Origin: Ypsolopha sequella
Lineage: Eukaryota; Arthropoda; Insecta; Lepidoptera; Ypsolophidae
DNA length: 64,000 bases
NCBI GenBank assembly: GCA_934047225.1
Contig: OW203987.1
Coordinates: 6,351,501-6,415,500 of the forward strand
Direction of reading: 5' to 3'
Positions 22,016 to 33,724 of the stretch are shown in pieces. The notes under the pieces were generated by a model. The model ran no database searches and was not told the DNA's origin. It saw nothing but the letters and a program-made list of their open reading frames with translations. The position numbers and the translations under genes are program-made. Within the stretch, counting starts at the first letter, position 1. Each line of letters opens with the position of its first letter.

Positions 22016-23289
22016 CGATATATATGTAACTTAATGAAATGAAATGCCTTTCTATAAAACGATCATTCTCCCTCCGAGTGACCTCGCGCCGACAGCGCCA
22101 TCGTATGTGTCAGGAATAAAACATGAACGGAATTAATTTCCAATTCCATCGTGCGCGAGATCCCCCATTCAACCGGTCTTCCAGACAGATACCTACCCAA
22201 TGAATAAATATGTAGGCGAAAAATAATGTCTTTTAAGCGTTTCGTATTAAGGGTATGGGTGACGGGGTAATGTTATATGGGCAATGTTAGGGATAAGGGG
22301 CCATTAAAACTATAATTAATATGTAAGAATAATAATAAGCGAAGTTACATCATTATAAATCCAAAATGGAATGATATTTCCATACCATATCCCCTTGGGT
22401 ATAGAAAATAAAATAATTTGACGAGGAGAATACGATAAGCTGAATGCTAAGCATAAAAAACCCAAAATGGTGGATGCCCGAAGTTGGTGGACCAAAATTT
22501 GCTTACCACCTCTATGACATGGGTATCAAATGAAAGGGTTTACCAAGCAGAATACGAGTTCGTGACGTCATTCTAAATTCAATATGGTGGGCGCCCCAAG
22601 AAAGTGGACTAAATTTCTTTTATCATCCTCCTAACATGTTTATCGACAAAAAGGTTTTGGCGAGCGAAATAACGTTATTCACTTAAAAGAACAAATAAAA
22701 AAACAATAAAAAAAACCTTTTAAAAAACAAGTTTTTATTTAAGCCTTGACTAAATCGAACCAAAGAAGTTTACATCGCTGAAACAGATTTTCTAACTATG
22801 TTGAAAATTTATTTCCAAGAAGCTTATCACTTGACAGGATCAGTAAAGCAAACAAAGTTACAAATTTAAAAACTGTGGGAGCAACCCTACCTTAACTCTA
22901 CAGAGAACGCAGAAAAGTATAAATCAGAAAAAAAATTAATACGACATAACTTACATATGTGTCCCATTCAACAAGAATGGACATATTTAGCATTTCGTTA
23001 GGAAAATTCAAAAATTTCTTGTACTCCACAAAAGAGTCCACATTAAATTATTAATTATATAAAATTTAAGCATAGATTTATCAAGCTAGATAGTAGTCGT
23101 TGTATCGACTATCGAGCGATACTGTCGTTATATGGTAACAAGCTGTGTTTGCCTGTAATTGGGCTACATCTAAAACCTTTTTATTATGTCCTTACCTTAG
23201 ATAAGTTACTAGTTAAGATATATGTCTGTCGGCAAACCAATAACTAAATAAATAAATAAATATGTGTCGTCCAATTTGGAAAGTACCCA
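22016..23289. other. No gene recognised
   Basis: Contains two loosely similar segments near 22465 and 22580 (atggtggatgcccgaag and atggtgggcgccccaag), each followed by gtggac(c/t) and a conserved atttctttt-like stretch, suggesting a decayed tandem repeat. No coding frame. Confidence 0.35.
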
Positions 23290-23425
23290 GAATAGAGGAG
23301 CTTGTATGACTATATAGATTGATAGATGTGGAAGAGGTGAAAGAGGTGAGTCAGGAGCGTAGCAGATGAAAATATGTAGTCTCTTCTAGCCCTCTGGGAG
23401 ACAGGCGTGAGTATATATGTATGTA
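23290..23425 (+). pseudogene. Non-LTR retrotransposon 3' end, copy 1
   Basis: Shares agaggagcttgtatg, agatgtggaagaggtgaaag and gacaggcgtgagtatat with 62780-62945, where the same region stays open as a reading frame. The wording matches the last codons and start of the 3'UTR of lepidopteran non-LTR elements as I remember them. Heavily decayed. Confidence 0.5.
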
Positions 23426-23741
23426 TGTTACATAAGTACGAAATATGATAAATGTGACGAGTAATAAAGTACAAAAGAGAAATACTATCGGAAAACTGAC
23501 ACCGAAAACACCACTTAATTCGTTCAATGAACTTGTAGAGAAAAGCAATAATAAAACGTTAAGGGTCTCGGTGACATCTGGATTTTATTGGAAGTCGTTT
23601 CTGTGACGTCAAATGAAACATTTTGTTTTTTTTTTCTAAAGTTTCAATGGAAAATCAAAAATCCTTTTCAAACTTCCCACATTAGAAGAAAGAAAGAAAA
23701 GCCAGCGCTTTATTTCAGATACCATTTGATTTATTTTTGTA

Positions 23742-23914
23742 CCCTGCAAAAAAGGTCACTGAACTTTGGTCCTGACCACTTACCGAGTCTCCAGTATGAA
23801 TTTGGCTATATCATGCAAAGTCACCTAGTATATAAGGTGACTTTTGTTAATGCAGCTAAATTCATACTATAGACTCGGTAAGTGGTCAGGACCAAGGTTC
23901 AATTACCTTTTTTT
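23742..23914. mobile_element. Family M-related fold-back
   Basis: Inverted arms around a centre near 23832: gtcctgaccacttaccgagt on the left and its complement on the right, with ccagtatgaatttgg and aaattcatacta inside. Similar words occur in the family M copies at 50654 and 52360. Termini (TATACAAGG) are absent, so this is a relative or a rearranged copy. Confidence 0.55.
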
Positions 23915-23949
23915 AAAAACTATGACAGAAATAAATTTCTGTTTGAACA

Positions 23950-24028
23950 CTTGGCTATTTATCCATCGCAAAGATATAAATTAACATTATATCATTGCAG
24001 TATAGAAACGCAGAAATAAAAGTAAATC
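23950..24028 (-). repeat. Family R SINE, body part
   Basis: 3' body of the minus-strand SINE whose tRNA-like head lies at 24717-24812. The two parts are separated by a LINE fragment. The match to 8325-8397 is nearly exact for the segment from gagatataaattaacatta to gaaacgcagaaa. Confidence 0.65.
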
Positions 24029-24716
24029 GACAAACAATCAACTCCGATACCTACTCCCATCTTATGTTAAAACGTATATATATGGTACCAATAACAACCG
24101 TTAAAACCTCCTTTGCTCAGCATCTTCCTGATTTCATGTTTCCTTTTGTTTACAACAGAATAACAAGACTATGTAACATAAAGGGCTGCTCAGTGAAAGA
24201 GGCAAGAATAAAAATCAGGAACTGGCTTCTTGGCTTGTCTTATGATCGGACTGAAGAAATAATAAAAATAAAATACTGAATGTTTTAAATAAAATATGTT
24301 AAGCACATGAGTGAAAGTTTATCATCACGCAAGTGCTTGGTAATACTTGAATTAATGTTATATTAGTTTATTTTTTATTTATGTATTTATATATTTAAAT
24401 ATCTATCTTTTATTTTATTTTGCCATTTTTTGTAGTTATTTCTCATGGAGTAAATTTGTTGTTTGAATATTTTTGTTTTATGTAATGTAACCACGACGAC
24501 AGTTGGTTATGTTCAAATAATCGACGCAAAATTGTTCTTTTAAGATGTCGTACTTCCTAGGTTCCCGCGGTACAGACCTAATCTAGTTTGGGGACCAATA
24601 GATATTGTGTTAAATAAGTTATAATTAGAATATTGTTATTTTGAAGTTTTAGTTATCTCTTTTGTGTATCTTTTGGTAAAATAAACTATTCTTATTCTTA
24701 TTCTTATTCTTATCTA
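24029..24716 (+). pseudogene. 5'-truncated LINE inserted in a SINE
   Basis: The first 83 codons read through DFMFPFVYNRITR, IKGCSVKEARIKIRNWLL and end at a stop at 24277-24279; this pattern (P-x-x-YN, then a basic segment and WLL) is that of the C-terminal tail of non-LTR pol proteins such as CR1 or Jockey relatives. A 430-bp AT-rich 3'UTR follows, ending in a repeated ttcttat tail at 24688-24714. Truncation at the 5' end and a simple-repeat tail are the usual signature of target-primed insertion. The insertion point splits the family R SINE between aagtaaatc and gatgtgagg, which are adjacent in the copy at 8320-8490. Confidence 0.75.
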
Positions 24717-24812
24717 GATGTGAGGAGCTCTGAACCGGGAATCGAACCCGGGATCTCTCGCTTGCCGGGCGATTGCTCTAACCTCTGAGCTATCCAGGTC
24801 TCAACACAACTC
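24717..24812 (-). repeat. Family R SINE, tRNA-derived head
   Basis: On the minus strand there is an A box TAGCTCAGAGG (24782-24792) and a perfect B box GGTTCGATTCC (24738-24748), with a T-stem ccggg/cccgg. The acceptor stem has mismatches at the outer two pairs and position 33 is C, not T, so a functional tRNA is unlikely. It is the Pol III promoter-bearing head of the SINE. Confidence 0.7.
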
Positions 24813-25317
24813 GTGAATTTACCGATGTGCTTTCCCATACTGCAATGTTATTTATAGATACCCACTTTATAGTGAGCCACTTGGCGCCTAGAGGACGCTA
24901 GTGTATTCAAAGCTAGTCAAAGACCATTATGCCCTACCGTCACCTGTTACAGTATCGGGTAGTGAAGAATACACATTTCTCTTATCGAAATTTTACCTTT
25001 TTTTAAGGGTACGAAGAATAAAGTATGTATTTGGCTCCATTATGAATTTGGCTACGTCATGCAAAGTCTACTTTTTAAAAGAGGCTAATGTTTAAGTTCT
25101 GGTAGCTTGTCTGACAGGTAAGGAAGGGCAACCAACCTTAATCGGAAAATAATAAAACGCTAAAAGAAACAATTTATCTCCGTCTGCAGACTGCTACATT
25201 CAGCTTTCCCATTTGTATCCCTAATACTTTTCTTATTTGTAGGGACTTAATTTTGTTTTCTTGGGTAAAATAAAAGGTAAATCTATGCTTAGTACAAGTA
25301 TTTTCAGTAAAACAAGG
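24813..25317. other. No gene recognised
   Basis: Weak similarity of 25040-25070 (atgaatttggctacgtcatg) to the family M-related sequence at 23800; otherwise nothing. Confidence 0.35.
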
Positions 25318-25565
25318 AGAGCTGCACTCCCCGGCGCGGTTTTAGAGGCACTAGCAATGGAAAAGTGGGGATCTGCGCATACACTTTAGTACTGACGGAC
25401 GGACCGAAAAAAGCAGGGCTACACTCCCCGGCACGGTTGGTTTTAGACGCACGACCAATGAGGTAGTGAGGATTTGCGCATACAATTTTGTACTGACGGA
25501 CCGAAAAAATCATTTCTGCACATTCAAGGTCATGCCTCTAAAACCGTGCCGGGGAGTGTACACCT
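25318..25565. mobile_element. Family CC fold-back with tandem duplication
   Basis: ctgcactccccggcgcggtt at 25322 and ctacactccccggcacggtt at 25419 are the starts of two tandem units of 97 bp, each ending near ggaccgaaaaaa. The inverted complement (gcctctaaaaccgtgccggg) closes the element near 25555. One inverted-repeat element with its left part duplicated explains this. Confidence 0.65.
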
Positions 25566-26186
25566 GGATAAATATTCGGCCTGTCGAGAGATTTCCGTTG
25601 TGATATTAAACATAGAGGATTAACATAATGACGGTTCTAATTTGCATGTTTTGTTTATTAGCATGTAGTATAATATAATTTACTGAGTATTTATGTATAA
25701 TATATACATATGTATGTCTATTCATACACTTGTAAACATTTTAAAATCATGGCACTACCCCAACTTCCCCATTGCCAAAGGTTATGTAGTTGTAGAAAAT
25801 ACTAAATAATATTAAGCTCGCCTTTCAAACAAAAATTTCACTTGTGCAATAAATATTTTTTTATTATGATTGTATTAATCTCGGACCTTTGGGCGGCGTG
25901 CATGGGGTCGAAGCCAACACGTAGATTTTATCTAAATGTGATTTGACACCAACCGACGATTATCACTGTATGCACTGGGTGACTATGCACTATGTCACTT
26001 AACACTAGAGTGGACGCGTGGGCTACAGGTGTAGACCAGGGTATATTATTGGTGCTTCTTTCTCAAACGCGTCACACTACTGCGCTATTCTTCCGTGTAT
26101 TCCTCTACTATGGACCCCCGCGTCGCTCAGTAGCGTGTCGCTACCCTCAGCACACGGACTTCAGAACAGAACGACTAATAAAGTAA
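25566..26186. other. Retroelement tail and unassigned GC-richer stretch
   Basis: 25746-25873 (ggcactaccccaacttcccc to a gtgcaataaatattttttat end) matches 47127-47248 and looks like a non-LTR 3' tail. 25880-26186 is richer in G and C and carries frames of 64 and 102 codons without recognisable products. Confidence 0.45.
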
Positions 26187-26232
26187 TGGGCTGCGTATGT
26201 AGCCCGCGCGACCGTTCAAGGAATGTGATAAA
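26187..26232. repeat. Short repeat resembling an empty target site
   Basis: aatgggctgcgtatgtag and cccgcgcgaccgtt match the two flanks of the 2.5-kb element copy 1: aatgggctacacat on its left (26530-26543) and atgtaccccgcgcgaccgtt on its right (29011-29030). This stretch therefore shows what the insertion site looked like before, with one AT instead of two. Confidence 0.55.
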
Positions 26233-27103
26233 TCCCTATTATTTAAATTGTACTAATATTTTAAGAGTACTTCATTTTCGTGTAATTTTCGCATGTTACA
26301 TACCGTTCCATAACAAATATACTTAGTATTAATATCTTTTTAGGACATCATGGCGGCGTCTGCGTCTCATGTTGATTATTCCAAGTATTCTATTGTTTCG
26401 TTAAAAAGTACCTAAAAAATTCATGTTTTTTATTTTTTCATTATTAAACGATAAAAATAAAGATGATTATTCATTAAATTAAAAACTTTTTCATTCTACC
26501 TAAAGATGACCCACAATATTTGCATTCAAAATGGGCTACACATCCCAACTAACACACAAGCTGCTTTATTCGCTTCTGTAAATCCTCTTGGACGCAAAAG
26601 AGGGTTATAAAAGCGGTGAAATTTACTTGTAGACATAGAAAAACGTTAGCTAATGCTCTCAGCAATTGTTGAAGCTTTGAGGTGCAGAAAAGAGTTAGTA
26701 AATGCTATTTTAGCGATTTACAACTCCAATAGGCAGTAATAGTATGCTTAGGAAATATAAAAGTGTAATCATAACGCCAATGTATGGCAGCCGTATATCC
26801 GATATTACTAACTCCGATACAAGAATTAAGCACGTACAGTTGAGTTTAAATACTCTCGTAGAGTTACATAATGCTTAAATGGAGTCTATTAGAGTTTATG
26901 TTCTCTTAATTCAGTTAGAATTTGCCATTTTAGACCAGTGACACAAGAGCGATTTATATTTCTATTATACGTGACATCGCCGTATAGGTGCGAGTAGGAC
27001 TCGTGCCTTGAGTGTTCCGTACACACTTTATCAATGAAATTCATGTTTTTTGTTAAATTAGCTTTTCAAATAATTTGTAATAGTTTAAAATAATAATAAT
27101 AAT

Positions 27104-27156
<53 letters not shown>
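27104..27156. repeat. GAT microsatellite, copy 1
   Basis: About 17 to 18 perfect GAT triplets, preceded by a short AAT run and running directly into the pentamer array. Copy 2 has about 23. Confidence 0.95.
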
Positions 27157-27869
27157 ACGATACGATACGATACGGTACGGTACGATACGATACGATACGA
27201 TACGATACGACGATACGATACGATACGATACGGTACGATACGATACGATACGATACGATACGATACGGTACGATACGGTACGATAAGATACGGTACGGTA
27301 CGGTTCGGTATGGTACGGTACGGCACGGTACGATATGATACGGTACGGTACGGTTCGGTATGTTACGGTACGGTACGGTACGATAAGATACTGTACGGTA
27401 CGGTACGGTTCGGTATGGTACGGTACGGCAATGTACGATATGATACGATACGATACGACATGGTACGGTACGGTACGGTACGAAGAAGTACGGTACGGTA
27501 CGGTACGGTACGGTACGGTACGGCACGATACGGTACGGTACGGTACGATACAAAAAGTACGGTACGGTACGGTACGGTACGGTACGGTACGGTACGGTAC
27601 GGTACGGTACGGTACGGTACGATACGGTACGATATGATACGATACGATATGACGTGGTACGGTACGAAGAAGTACGGTTCGGTACGGTACGGTACGGTTC
27701 GGTACGGTACGGTACAATACGGTACGATATGATACGATACTATACGACATGGTACGGTACGGTACGGTACGGTACGAAGAAGTACGGTATGGTACGATAC
27801 GATACGGTACGGTACGATACGGTACGGTACGATACGGTACGGTACGGTAGTACGGTACGATACGATACG
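27155..27869. repeat. GGTAC/GATAC pentamer array, copy 1
   Basis: About 715 bp of pentamers, mostly GGTAC and GATAC, with runs of one or the other. Interruptions of the form cgaagaagtacgg at about 27480, 27665 and 27776, usually preceded by cgacatgg, give an irregular higher-order period of about 100-190 bp. The array starts in a GATAC block and ends tagtacggtacgatac in both copies of the element. Every frame on both strands is nearly stop-free because 5 is not a multiple of 3. Confidence 0.95.
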
Positions 27870-28626
27870 TAATATAACCGACACCGACCCGAAATATATA
27901 GATGAGATAACAGTATTTATATTTAAATTATCATGTCTATCAGTACCTATTATTTATATTTATAAAACAAAAAACATTAAAAGCTTTTATAGTGTATTTC
28001 ATTTTAAACCAATATATATTTGCTACCGTACCCTAAAATTTTATGATCGATTGCTATCAAGGCCATGATTTGGCTTTATACACCGCTATCATATTGCTCT
28101 AAAACTTAGTCACCTACTTTCTACGTCCTAACGACGTATGAAATGCTCAAAGAAGTTACATACTCCTAAAAAATATTCCGCCATTGTTATTTTTATTTTG
28201 TTGAATTGGTTCATCGAAATTATCGTTTCGTTACAGATATTGACGACAAAGAATGAAAGAATTTTTAAAAAGAATGAAGGAGTACTACATTGCTGCAGTT
28301 GCAGCCGATAATTTAGAAAATAAACGAAATATCTAACCTAACCTCTTTGCACATTTCTCTAATTTTCAATCTTCTTTCACATTATTAGGAAGGCGTATTA
28401 AAAACGAAGTGGAAAACTATATATAGAATACCAGTAAAATTATCTTCGTAAGGAAATTTCACTCACAACACACATAATACTATACCATGGAAAAAATAAC
28501 ATCCAATTTATTTGCGTCGCATATCGTTCACTTTATTTGTATCTTACACCATTTTAGGTTAAGTTTTAAAATGAAAGAGTTCGCAAATTAAACATTTCAA
28601 GGAAAAAAAGAGATGGAACATGACTC

Positions 28627-28868
28627 AAATCGCAAATAGAAATACAAGGTAGTTAGTGGACTCCCAATGACGTATAAATCGCTCTTGTATTGCGTTTTGG
28701 ACTCCTCAGTGTGTATAAATCGCTATTGTAACCCTCTTATATTGACGAAATCGCAAATAGAAATTAAAGGTAGTTAGTGGACCCCGAATGACGTATGAAT
28801 CGCTCTTGTATCGCTTTTTAAGCCCCTCGGTGTGTATGAATCGCTATTGTAACCCTCTTGTATTGACG
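28627..28868. repeat. 121-bp tandem repeat, two units
   Basis: Two units of 121 bp, starting aaatcgcaaatagaaat at 28627 and 28748. Each holds two iterons, taaatcgctcttgta and aatcgctattgtaacc. The other element copy has nearly three units (39449-39794). Confidence 0.9.
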
Positions 28869-29012
28869 AATGCCGCTTAATTTGTGCCCAAATGGACATA
28901 TAGCGAAGGTATATCGGGAATATATCCGGATATAAAGCCAGTTCGTATTTCATCAATACTTAACGGCTTACGCTCTATCGCTCATGTATTTCTCAGTTTG
29001 GTTAGTTGGGAT

Positions 29013-29858
29013 GTACCCCGCGCGACCGTTTCAGGAGTCAATTTGGGCGCGCCTACTGTAGTGATAATATTTTTCTATTCGCCTAATGACGACCCCGAAA
29101 TATAGCGCCTAAAACCATTTAATTCAGTCTTTAAATTTATGCAAAATATAATATAAAAAAATAAAAAAGCCCGTTTGAACGGTATTTTATAAAAAATATT
29201 TTATTAGCATTTTATTAATTCAGTTTAGTCAAAATCAAAATGGTCCACGTAGCAGGGCGATGCAAAAAAAACTCTTATTAATAACTAAAAGCACAAACCC
29301 ATCAATATCGCACGCACTCTCTTTAATCAAATTAGGGATGGGGGCCTTATAGATACTATCGGGGAAAGTTCCGCTGACTAAACTCTCGTTTTTATTACCA
29401 TTGCAGTAGAGGAGAAAAGTGAGTCCGCGGAACCTTTTCCGGTGGCATATTTTTCAAACGAGCCCACGACATGACCAGTTATAACAATGTTCCATTGCTT
29501 TAAGGTAGATGCGACGGTTCCCGTTCCCGAACCCGCTACTTGCATTTTTCTTGCTTTTGAATACAATTTATGACATTAACCGACCATAATCTAATGTCAA
29601 TGAGCTCGTCTCCTACATGAAGCTTTTTATAAAAACCAATTGCGTTTAAAAAGCTAAAAACAGTAGCAAAAATATTTTTTTCGATATCTCCAAAAATTAC
29701 GAAGCAATCAAAGCAAGCTTAACGGCATGTATCGTGACGTCATCTAAGACAATTTCATGCTAAAAGTAATAAATATCGCTATTGCTAACTTGGGTAACAA
29801 TTGGAATAGTTCAAAAATTCAAAAGGTGTTGTGCTTTGTTACCATAATAAATATAAGA
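29013..29858. other. No gene recognised
   Basis: Right side of the interrupted host repeat, then unique sequence. The reverse frame at 29378-29566 has no recognisable product. Confidence 0.4.
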
Positions 29859-29982
29859 ATTAGATAAAATACAGTAATTTACAGTAATATAAAATTTTTG
29901 TGAGATATATTTCGGACCCTTCGGGCCCGGCATCATATCCCGAAATATATCTCACTAAAATTTTTACTGTCTTTTATCTAAT
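29859..29982. mobile_element. Family A fold-back element, copy 2
   Basis: Left arm to gtgagatatatttcgg, loop cccttcgggcccggc, right arm from ccgaaatatatctcac to tactgtc. Same core as copies at 777 and 52088; a following segment (aaaaagacaaaaaagtaaat) also matches the downstream flank of copy 1. Confidence 0.7.
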
Positions 29983-30855
29983 GCTTAACATTTAAAAAGA
30001 CAAAAAAGTAAATATTTAATATTTATTTAAATAATACATATACTGATATTTCACTACAGGAGACGAGCTTATGAGGCTTTTCTTGCAAAGTTGTTTAATG
30101 TCTATGTTATGATTTACGTTGTAAATTTGTACACAACAACTTTAGAGCGTATTTGTGGTTGTTGTGCAGGATCATTTATTTACAAAGTAATTAGATCTAT
30201 AAAATAACACAATTTTGCAATAAAAGCGTAATTTACAACAAACAATGATCGTCAATGCCATAAATCACATTTATTTAACACTTTTAATTCAAAAATAAGG
30301 AAAACAATCATAAGTTATTCGTTTGGGTACGAGACCCGTCGCATCCACCTTAAGCACTAATCAGTCTAATGTAAGGGGTCGCGTTTTTATTACAGAGTAG
30401 CTTTATTGCCGTCTGATGTTCTAAAACTGTTCACGTACGGACGCCAGCATGATAAGCTACCTATTGGCAGTTCTTATTGCTGCCCCATAGCTGCTAAAAT
30501 CTTTTACAAATGATAAAATAGATAAAATAAACCTTTTGATAAAGTACATACAGTATAAAATACATGATCACGACGTGATATCCTAAAGGGGTGTCAAAGT
30601 TGTTTTCAAGTATGGACTGTGAAATTCAAGTCACAGACTGTTTCTCCTGACGTTCCGATCAACGATACTCGAGTTATCGTCGGACAAACATTCATACATA
30701 CATACATACATACAACATACAAACGCCGGATTGTTCAAGAAGACTCAGAGAACTTTGCTCGCTTGTTCAAAAATCAAGTATAAAAACTACGTTTAGCGAG
30801 TCGATGCAAAGCGGGTCATCCCCTCGACTGACACCTGTTGCCACGTCAAAGGAAA
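29983..30855. other. No gene recognised
   Basis: AT-rich. 30590-30720 ends in a CATA run (cattcatacatacataca) and may be a retroelement tail. Nothing else. Confidence 0.35.
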
Positions 30856-31040
30856 TAAAAGTAAGAATAAGAATAATTTATTTGTCTTCAAATTTAAACA
30901 CATACAAAATATACATACGTATGTACATACATATAAATTTTGGAAAACACAATGGTCAGGGCTCAGCAGGGTCCTGCTTGTGAATACACAAGTAGGAGCT
31001 GATTTTCAGTCCTGGCCAGCTTACCAATAATTTAATGAAA
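30856..31040 (-). repeat. Non-LTR 3' tail, minus strand
   Basis: In plus orientation it starts agtaagaataagaataat, the complement of a TTCTTA-type tail, followed by tttatttgtcttcaaa and a GC-richer block (tcagggctcagcagggtc). This is how a minus-strand retroelement 3' end would look. No coding part. Confidence 0.5.
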
Positions 31041-31223
31041 ATGATATTGAGTTATAATTAAAATTTACGATTACCGAACTCGACACAAAAGGAACCGCCT
31101 CTGACCGCTCGTGAACTGAACAACACCTACTATGGTGTTGACCTGACCCTCATACCATGATAAACATGTAGTTACATTTTTAACAGATGTTATACAAATA
31201 TATGTCGGAAGTATCGTTTTCGT

Positions 31224-31606
31224 TATACGACGTGTAACAGAAAGGTGTAACCATATTTAAAGAGCTTATTCAGTCAATGGTATAGAACAACTTTTACCAT
31301 TTATTTTTATTAATTTTCTATTTAAGGACAACTAACAGCACAAAGTAACTTAAAAAAAACAGATTGAACAATTTACAGCCAATTAAAAGTTTCCACTAAT
31401 AGTAACATGTAAAAAATATGGAACAAACACTGTATCTCGAAAAAAAATTTATTCCAAAAATATAATTCCGCTCGTCTGAAATTTATGGAAGGACAGATTT
31501 TTTTTTTTGAGATTGCAGGGTTGGCTCCATAGTAAAAGTTGTTCTATACTATTGACTGAATAAGCTCTTCAAATATGGTTACACCTTTTTGTTACACGTT
31601 GTATAT
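31224..31606. mobile_element. Family B fold-back element, copy 3, with ~120-bp insertion
   Basis: Starts tatacgacgtgtaacag and ends ttgttacacgttgtata. The left arm is interrupted between cttttac and tatggaacaaac by about 120 bp of AT-rich sequence (31298-31416) that is absent from the other copies. The rest matches. Confidence 0.75.
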
Positions 31607-32061
31607 TAAGTATCATATCACTGAGGAGTGAATGAACCGCTTTGCATCGTCTCGCTGAATACAGTATAGAAAATGTTTTTTTAAGTGCGACGATGAAATA
31701 TTGATATAAGAGTTTGCTAATAAGCTTTTGCAGTATTAAATATAGTAGAGAGAAAATATAAGAATTATCCCCATTATAACCAATTAGCTTGTAAGAACTA
31801 AAATTGCCGGTTACTAAAATAATATAGTCTGGTTACTGAATTCTGAACACTGGGACCACAAATTTGGCCCTAACTTGCAGATAAGCGCCTTATGAAGCGG
31901 CACTAGTGATGGGCGTAATGCTTTTATTGTGTTGTATGTTTTAAGATGCCAAATAAATTCCTTGTATTTATTTCTACCTGATGATGCCTGGTTAAATATT
32001 TATTTCCAAGTATTAGGCAGATTCCTAGAGATAGCAGAAAAACGAACACGAAAGAAGCCTC
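31607..32061. other. No gene recognised
   Basis: AT-rich; a 64-codon frame at 31929-32123 runs into family Q and has no independent support. Confidence 0.4.
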
Positions 32062-32215
32062 TAACAAATCACGACAAAAATCTCCGTGGGAGCGTCAGAG
32101 GTGTTACTGAGAATGGACTGTGAGGAAATTACAGTCCGAACTCGTACAGCCTCGTTTCACCGAAGATTATTGCGTCCCAGCGTGATGGGGGTACGTTAAG
32201 CTGTGGATCCACATT
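32062..32215 (+). repeat. Family Q dispersed repeat, copy 2
   Basis: Plus-strand match to 21838-22012 with shared ttcaccgaagattattgcgt and cgaagtacgtaatgtg (diverged). Followed by tgaacccctgacctacag, which resembles a complement of a B box, so a SINE fragment may lie at 32240-32268. Confidence 0.45.
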
Positions 32216-32269
32216 TGTGTCCGAAGTACGTAATGTGCCCTTACGTGATTTGAACCCCTGACCTACAGA

Positions 32270-32632
32270 TTAAGGCGATATGTAAAAGTTTTAGCGTCCC
32301 TGTTACTCCATATACAAAAAAACCCTCAGTGCGAGAGGGACGAATTCGAGGAAAAGTAGCAAAAAATCGTTTTTTATTAATATAAAATGTACTAAAGTTT
32401 CTATCAAAATTTCAGGTCCCACATACTGTTAAAACCCATCTAATAAAATATAATTGCAGTCCATTCCAAATTGCGAAACCAGGAGAATTGCTGTCGAAAA
32501 AGACCTCATTTCAATAAATATTTGTCCCTAGAAAAAGATTCCAAAAATAATATACAATTTTATCAAAATAATACATTATTTACTGAAGTAAAAGTTCTAA
32601 AAGTGTCGATTTTTTTTTCTGTAGTGCCTTAA
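32270..32632 (+). mobile_element. Family P element, copy 3
   Basis: TTAA at both ends (32270-32273, 32629-32632). Left end ttaaggcgatatgtaaaag, interior cagtgcgagagggacgaatt, right end gtagtgccttaa. More diverged than copies 1 and 2. Confidence 0.7.
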
Positions 32633-33724
32633 TAGTCGAGTATTCGAACCACTCACAGAGGCGATCAATAAGCTGGTCAAAGATTACTTAGTTTTAGCAT
32701 TCGAAATAATAACTAAATCACAATACTTTTCCATCCCTAAAAAGCAATCCGACTATCTGAGGGTTTTAAATATTCATAGAAACCATTTTCCTTCTTTACT
32801 AAGGATAATAGAAATGAAACGATCTACGTTTAGTCTGCTACATTAATTTATCTAATCACTGCGTTTTGCCAGTGAACCCGTCTGCACTGTATTTTGTATA
32901 GTATTTGCCCTTAGCTGCTTTTTCACTGACTTGTTTCATTTAGTAATGGTCATGATGTCAATTTAAACCACTATTTTCCACCAAAAACATCCACGATTCT
33001 GTCATGAACCTCAACAAACGTCAAAAATCGTTGCGAAAAATTGGCTGTCAAACGTGGTTATGCAGCTAACTTCAGGCCACTAAACGACCATGATGGTGGT
33101 TTTTCATCATCTGTCAAAAAGCGCGCGAAAAGAGAAAAGGAATAAAATATCGAAGCAGTATGAAATTAGGGAAACGGTAGATAATATTAATTTCTTCAGC
33201 TGAGGTCATTGTACTTTCCGATATTCTGAAAAACGTGTTCTGTTCGAGTCTTCCACCAAAAGAACAAAATTGGCAATTTGACACTTCAGTGGTCGGTCAC
33301 GATGTGTTTATGTAACCGACCAACCATATTATTCCAACGATAGCTGAGCGTGGTGAACCTGGATGACCGCTAAAACGGTTATAACCTGAGTCAAAAGACC
33401 TTGGGCTTAAAAACATCTGCCCGCTTTGGTTGTACTGTCATCTGTGGTCAGTATAAACCAGACAAACACCTGACATATTTACGTCAGTACATAATTCGAG
33501 CGATGTGCTGTTATTTTTAATGCTATCTGTATTTCCAACAGATAGTGTGTAAGTAAGAGGTACCTGCCGGTCGTCATTTCGATTCCCATTGTCTTTGGAT
33601 TCGGGTTTTACCATACCACGCCACGCAGCTTTGGTCACAGCGCAATTTAAACCTCTTAAAAGACTTTCTAGGTAGCATAAACTAACGTGAAACCATATTT
33701 TAAAATAAATTAATAGTTTAATTC
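32633..33724. other. No gene recognised
   Basis: About 1.1 kb without a recognisable repeat or gene. Part of the 141-codon reverse frame at 33438-33863 lies here and part lies in family F copy 2; I see no family in it. Confidence 0.4.

Larger units (their letters stand above)
26544..29010. mobile_element. 2.5-kb satellite-carrying TIR element, copy 1
   Basis: 2467 bp bounded by CCCAACTAAC and its exact complement GTTAGTTGGG, flanked by AT on both sides. Layout: a unique left part with iterons (agagggttataaaagcg, acaagagcgatttat), a GAT microsatellite (27104-27156), a pentamer array (27155-27869), a unique centre, a 121-bp tandem repeat (28627-28868) with the iterons in opposite orientation (taaatcgctcttgta, aatcgctattgtaaccct), and a right end. 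Copy 2 at 37407-39936 is colinear and very similar. No transposase frame is present; the pentamer frames are artefacts. The two-base target duplication is inferred from the related site at 26187. The superfamily is unknown to me. Confidence 0.8.

Noticed and set aside
24717..24812. Functional tRNA gene on the minus strand (Pol III boxes are good)
   Set aside because: Outer acceptor pairs mismatch and position 33 is not T; a SINE body is attached on the other side of the LINE.
26350..26415. A 21-codon frame (MAASASHVDYSK and onward) after an acceptor-like ttttag
   Set aside because: Very short, ends at a stop without a donor, and no further exon is seen; too weak to list as a gene.
27053..27884. 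Long open frames of up to 221 codons on both strands (TVPYR or YGTVR repeats)
   Set aside because: They follow from a stop-free 5-bp repeat read in any frame; all frames are open and nothing suggests translation.
28255..28340. Short frame (MKEFLKRMKEYYIAAV and onward) present in both 2.5-kb elements
   Set aside because: Only 28 codons with a stop upstream; its conservation equals that of the non-coding sequence around it.
26544..29010. Helitron (insertion between A and T)
   Set aside because: Helitrons lack terminal inverted repeats and end in CTRR after a hairpin; neither is seen here.
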